IMG/VR virus record: IMGVR_UViG_3300036818_000065
Span: 1 to 50,820 of that record
Direction: 5' to 3' (one strand)
Length of the DNA stretch: 50,820 nt
Origin: a virus
Of this stretch, positions 47,801-50,820 are shown piece after piece (position 1 is the first letter of the stretch; each line of letters opens with the position of its first letter). The notes below the pieces were generated by a model, which saw only the letters and a program-made list of their open reading frames with translations, searched no databases and was not told where the DNA came from. A program made the position numbers and the translations under genes.

Positions 47801-47973
47801 ACTGCCCGGCCTGTGGGCATGGATGCGTGCACTCTGAGGGTGGTTGGTACTGCTTTCAGTGCGATTGGGATTTGCAGCTAGGGTCCAAGAGCACTCGTCG
47901 CCATGAGCGGCGCTACAAGAAGGTCATACGACGACTGGATAAGATAGGCGCACGACTCGCTGGTATCCGGTAG
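47797..47973 (+). CDS. Small zinc-ribbon protein
   Basis: 58 aa. ATG at 47797 overlaps the previous stop. Two knuckles, CPACGHGC (residues 3-10) and CFQC (about 19-22), form a compact zinc ribbon, followed by a basic helix (KSTRRHERRYKKVIRRLDK). A typical nucleic-acid-binding module; its TAG overlaps the large terminase GTG by one base. Confidence 0.65.
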   Translation: MNCPACGHGCVHSEGGWYCFQCDWDLQLGSKSTRRHERRYKKVIRRLDKIGARLAGIR

Positions 47974-49535
47974 TGCCCACCAAAGTCAAGCCCGGTCAGT
48001 GGGACCCCAAATCCCCTGAAGACCCGGACTCGGTCGGGGCAGTGCTGTTTGGGACCGAACAAATGCGAGTCAACGGTCTCGCGCTAGCTGAGCAGTACGA
48101 TCCCACGCCGCATCCATACTTGCACGACCCGGTGGGATGGATAGCTAGCAAGGGCGGCTTCATGTGGAGCAAGCAGCGCGAGGTGGCTGATTCGCTGGTC
48201 GCCAATCGCTATACTGCTGTACATAGCTGCCACGGTACCGGAAAGTCTTTTGATGCCTCGGCGCTGGCCTGCTGGTGGTTGGATGTCCATCCGCAAGGCG
48301 AGGCATTCGTGGTCACTACTGCCCCGACCTGGCAGCAGGTGCACGCGATCCTTTGGCGTGAGATGCGCAAACTCCACAAGCGTGCCGGTACGCCTGGGCG
48401 TCTAACGCTAGATGCTCGCTGGTACATGGGCGATCCTGGCCGCAAGGGTGGTACCAGCGATGAGGAACTTGTAGCCTATGGACGTAAGCCTTCTGACTAT
48501 GACCAGGCCGCTTTCCAAGGTATCCACGCCCGTTACGTGTTGGTGATCATCGACGAGGCCTGTGGCGTGCCCAAACTTCTGTACGACGCGGTCGACTCGC
48601 TGGTCACCAACGACAACTCACGTGTGCTGGCCATCGGCAACCCCGACGACCCCAGCAGTCAGTTCCGTGAGGTGACCAAGCCAGGCTCAGGATGGAACAC
48701 GATCCACATTGGGTACGAGGACACGCCCGCCTTTACTGGCGAGGAGGTGCCCGAGTGGCTGCTGGAGTTGCTGATCAGCGCTCAGTGGGTTGAGGAGCGC
48801 AAAGTGCGTTGGGGTGAGGATTCACCCACGTACTGCTCTAAGGTGCTTGGCCTATTCCCAGACATCAGCGACGACACGCTGCTATCGCCCGGCTTGCTGC
48901 TGCAGTGTCAGCTGAACGAGCTCAAAGGAATCGACAAGGGCCAGTTTGGCGCTGACATCGCTCGTATGGGCGCTGATGAGACTTGCGTGTACCGCAACCG
49001 TGGTGGCAAGATTCGCTTGGTATACAGCAAACACAAGCAGGACACTACCAAAACCACCAACGCCTTCACCAAGTTGCTTAAGGACACGTTCAAGGAAGTG
49101 CCCATGCAGGTGGACGCAGACGGTCTTGGCGCTGGCGTGTACGACAATCTGCGGTCAGCCAACTTGCCGGTTGTCGAATTCAGGGGCGGGCACAAACCGA
49201 TTGACAGCAAGCGCTTCCTGAACAAGCGGGCTGAGACGTACTGGAACTTCAAGGAGCTGTGTGAAGCTGGTGAGATCGACCTTCCTAGTGACGCTACTGA
49301 CAGCGACCTCATGGCTCAGCTTGGCTCCATTAAGTGGGACCTCAACAGCAAAGGTCTGATCTACATGGAGTCTAAGGAGGACATGAAAAAACGTGGGCTG
49401 CCTTCGCCTGACCGCGCCGACGCTTGCGTAATGAGCGCTGTCAACAGGCAGGGCTTGCTGCTCTCGTCCAAGCGCAGGAACAAACGCAATCGGCGCAAAA
49501 CCGTCACGAGTGGGCTGCGCAGGAGGCAGATGTAG
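47973..49535 (+). CDS. terL: Large terminase subunit
   Basis: 520 aa, GTG overlapping the preceding stop by one base. ATPase motifs: Walker A SCHGTGKS (residues 85-92), Walker B YVLVIIDEA (about 188-196), plus VVTTAPTWQQVH as a coupling-like segment. The nuclease half has an RNase H-like acidic set: FGADIARMGADET, VDADGLGAGVYDNL and DRADACVMS. It powers DNA packaging and cuts the concatemer. The C-terminus is basic (KRRNKRNRRK). Confidence 0.92.
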   Translation: MPTKVKPGQWDPKSPEDPDSVGAVLFGTEQMRVNGLALAEQYDPTPHPYLHDPVGWIASKGGFMWSKQREVADSLVANRYTAVHSCHGTGKSFDASALACWWLDVHPQGEAFVVTTAPTWQQVHAILWREMRKLHKRAGTPGRLTLDARWYMGDPGRKGGTSDEELVAYGRKPSDYDQAAFQGIHARYVLVIIDEACGVPKLLYDAVDSLVTNDNSRVLAIGNPDDPSSQFREVTKPGSGWNTIHIGYEDTPAFTGEEVPEWLLELLISAQWVEERKVRWGEDSPTYCSKVLGLFPDISDDTLLSPGLLLQCQLNELKGIDKGQFGADIARMGADETCVYRNRGGKIRLVYSKHKQDTTKTTNAFTKLLKDTFKEVPMQVDADGLGAGVYDNLRSANLPVVEFRGGHKPIDSKRFLNKRAETYWNFKELCEAGEIDLPSDATDSDLMAQLGSIKWDLNSKGLIYMESKEDMKKRGLPSPDRADACVMSAVNRQGLLLSSKRRNKRNRRKTVTSGLRRRQM

Positions 49536-50444
49536 ATGCCACTTCCCAAACATCTAGCCACCGCTCACTTCGGCTGGGAATATCCTGAACTCGGTGCGGA
49601 AGCAGACATACCAGCCGACCTCAAACGCTTGCTAGAACAGATTGAGGCTGTTGTCCACGCGCTGAACGTGGAAGAGCTGGGCAATGCAGGCGCAGGCGAC
49701 GCTGGCAAGCTACTGGTCGTTGGGCCAGGTGGCATCAACGCTTGGAAAGCGATGTCAGGCGATGCCACCTTCTCGTCAGCCGGTGCTTTGACGATAGGCA
49801 ACGAAAAAATCTCCACCGCCAAGCTCGCTGCCCTAGCCGTGACGGAAGCCATCCTGGGTGGCGAATCAGTCAGCGAAGGCAAGATCAAAGCGCTAGCAGT
49901 GACGGCAGCCAAACTAGCCGCCGCCTGCGTCGAAGAATCAAAGATCAAAAATCTAGCTGTCAGCGCTGCCAAGCTCGCAGAACTTGCAGTCACCACCGCC
50001 AAGCTGGCCGAACTGTGCGTGACCGAAGCCAAGATCGCAGACGGGGCAGTGTCGAGCCGCAAATACAAGCCGACTGTAGGACACAAACCTCAGATCGGTG
50101 GCGGCCCAATGACTCCAGAAGACAAAGAACTCTTTCAAACCAAACTGGAAATCACTCCAGCGGTCAAAAGCTGGCTGAAGGTCAACGCTGTTTGGGACTT
50201 CGAAGTCTTTGGGGCCACCATATGCGTGGGATCCATGTACCTCAATGGGGTGGTGCAAGCTGGCGTGGCGATCTTACAGAGTTCGGGAGCAGCCATGCGT
50301 GCTGCAGTAGCACAGAACTACATGTTCGAATTGCCGGCGGGCGTCAAAGCAACTTTGTTCCAGGCCCAGCGCTTTGCAGGGGGGCCAACGCCAGAAACCA
50401 AAGAAATCCATACTGGCTACTACTACGAGTTGTTTGCGGCATGA
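49536..50444 (+). CDS. Tail fibre/appendage protein with decapeptide repeats
   Basis: 302 aa, ATG directly after the terminase stop (GGAGGCAGATGTAG upstream). Residues about 1-94 form a helical/linker part (KRLLEQIEAVVHALN), then eight 10-residue units (about 95-174) of the form A-K-L/I-A-x-L-A-V-T-x, then a beta-rich C-terminal about 110-residue domain (GATICVGSMYLNGVVQ, EIHTGYYYELFAA). Such decapeptides occur in the shafts of phage fibres. It is oddly placed between packaging and lysis genes. It is probably a receptor-binding or head-decorating fibre. Confidence 0.62.
   Translation: MPLPKHLATAHFGWEYPELGAEADIPADLKRLLEQIEAVVHALNVEELGNAGAGDAGKLLVVGPGGINAWKAMSGDATFSSAGALTIGNEKISTAKLAALAVTEAILGGESVSEGKIKALAVTAAKLAAACVEESKIKNLAVSAAKLAELAVTTAKLAELCVTEAKIADGAVSSRKYKPTVGHKPQIGGGPMTPEDKELFQTKLEITPAVKSWLKVNAVWDFEVFGATICVGSMYLNGVVQAGVAILQSSGAAMRAAVAQNYMFELPAGVKATLFQAQRFAGGPTPETKEIHTGYYYELFAA
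49818..50057 (+). repeat. 30-bp coding repeats, eight units
   Basis: Eight consecutive 30-base units from 49818 encode 10-residue repeats such as AKLAALAVTE, GKIKALAVTA, AKLAELAVTT, AKLAELCVTE and AKIADGAVSS. They differ at the DNA level, so they look old rather than recently expanded. Every tenth residue pattern (Lys at 2, aliphatic at 3, Val at 8) fits a regular fibrous shaft. Confidence 0.85.
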
Positions 50445-50463
50445 TCGGTCTGGGGGAATAGCT

Positions 50464-50748
50464 GTGGAGGCAAACGTTCCAGGGTTGGAAGGGATGCGGG
50501 CAGAACTTCGTGGCCTTGAGCAGAGAGTTGATTCGATGCATACTGGACTGGGAGCGGTAAGAGGTGCAGTGGGCGGTCACGACACTCAAATCGGAATCAT
50601 GGCCAAGCAGTTCGAAAATGTCACCGAAGACATTGGCGAACTCAAAGGTCAGATGAAATGGGTGCTGCGGGGCTTGTGGCTGGCCGCAGCTACCTTTACC
50701 AGTTTCACGATTGGACTAGCGGTCTTGATTGTGAGTGTGCTCAAGTGA
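50464..50748 (+). CDS. XhlA-like membrane protein of the lysis cassette
   Basis: 94 aa, GTG 50464. A long amphipathic helix (LEGMRAELRGLEQRVDSM, KQFENVTEDIGELKGQMKWV) then one C-terminal membrane segment (about 69-91: LWLAAATFTSFTIGLAVLIV), the topology of haemolysin XhlA-type phage proteins that act with holin and endolysin. Its last 55 bases recur at window positions 1-55, and the TGA overlaps the GTG of the next gene (GTGA), which continues at 52. Confidence 0.65.
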   Translation: MEANVPGLEGMRAELRGLEQRVDSMHTGLGAVRGAVGGHDTQIGIMAKQFENVTEDIGELKGQMKWVLRGLWLAAATFTSFTIGLAVLIVSVLK

Positions 50749-50820
50749 CCGGGGAGGAGCGTGCACCTAGCAAGACCAAGATGATCGTCATGGCCTTGGT
50801 GGTTAGCCTGATTGCTAGTT
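50694..50820. repeat. Terminal duplication (3' copy)
   Basis: Identical to bases 1-127. It ends within the second gene of the lysis cassette, whose 5' end is 50745-50820 here and whose complete copy is 52-408. It shows that the contig closes into a circle of 50,693 bases. Confidence 0.9.

Noticed and set aside
1-50820. A lysogeny module (integrase, excisionase, repressor, attachment site)
   Set aside because: None is seen on either strand; the tRNA has no neighbouring integrase and no repeat of its 3' end was noticed.

Overview
The window is a complete tailed-phage genome assembled as a circle. Bases 1-127 are repeated exactly at 50694-50820, so the unique length is 50,693 bp, and two genes run across the artificial ends. 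Every credible gene lies on the + strand. The virion is a myovirus: there is a tail sheath, a tail tube, a tape measure protein and a gp25/J/I-type baseplate. The head genes resemble the Mu type (DUF935-like portal fused to a MuF domain, protease with nested scaffold, gpG-like protein). I see no integrase, excisionase, partition gene or lysogeny repressor, so a strictly lytic life is the simplest reading. An actinobacterial host is inferred from an mIHF-like DNA-binding protein (40855-41157), a DUF6011-type protein, a basic tandem-HTH protein of a kind I associate with actinophages, and a terminase gene with an apparently leaderless promoter. No species can be named.

Layout (circular): (1) 45,939-49,535, packaging: small terminase-like gene, a run of very small genes (several Cys-rich), large terminase. 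(2) 49,536-1,657 through the joint: fibre with decapeptide repeats, XhlA-like membrane protein, membrane-anchored protein, CHAP endolysin, holin. (3) 1,674-9,539, head and neck: portal-MuF fusion, protease with nested scaffold, cement protein, major capsid, connectors and two proteins carrying E2-type peripheral-subunit-binding motifs. (4) 9,539-21,221, tail: sheath, tube, frameshifted chaperone, tape measure, LysM protein, hub with two wall-hydrolase domains, spike-like protein, fibre proteins (one with 60-bp repeats), baseplate W, J and I. (5) 21,232-25,858, start of the non-structural half: basic HTH protein with a -1 frame extension, small genes, SNF2-type helicase, DUF6011 protein. (6) 25,874-34,541, recombination, replication and nucleotide genes: Cas4/AddB-like nuclease, tRNA-Thr, MazG-like enzyme, Sak4-like ATPase, SSB with SAP-like modules, primase fused to an MCM-type helicase, flavoprotein, HAD nucleotidase. 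(7) 34,556-45,678: DNA polymerase III alpha, ThyX, mIHF-like protein, HD nucleotidase, RuvC-like resolvase, DUF2786 protein and many small unknowns.

The phage seems to bring its own replisome core and dNTP-supply enzymes, and relies on the host for RNA polymerase, sliding clamp and most translation. Translational coupling (ATGA, GTGA, TGATG) is pervasive, so transcription units are long.

The most interesting non-coding signals are: a promoter family with a non-canonical -35 (WAGCGG or close), an exact 17-bp spacer and a TAnnnT -10, three of whose four members begin transcription at ACCAGCCAA; two related palindromic loci (24,963-25,049 and 42,351-42,470) with identical 11-bp arms and different loops; and a hairpin-rich gap just upstream of the small terminase. 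All functional calls come from reading the sequence and remembered family motifs; no database search or folding program was run.
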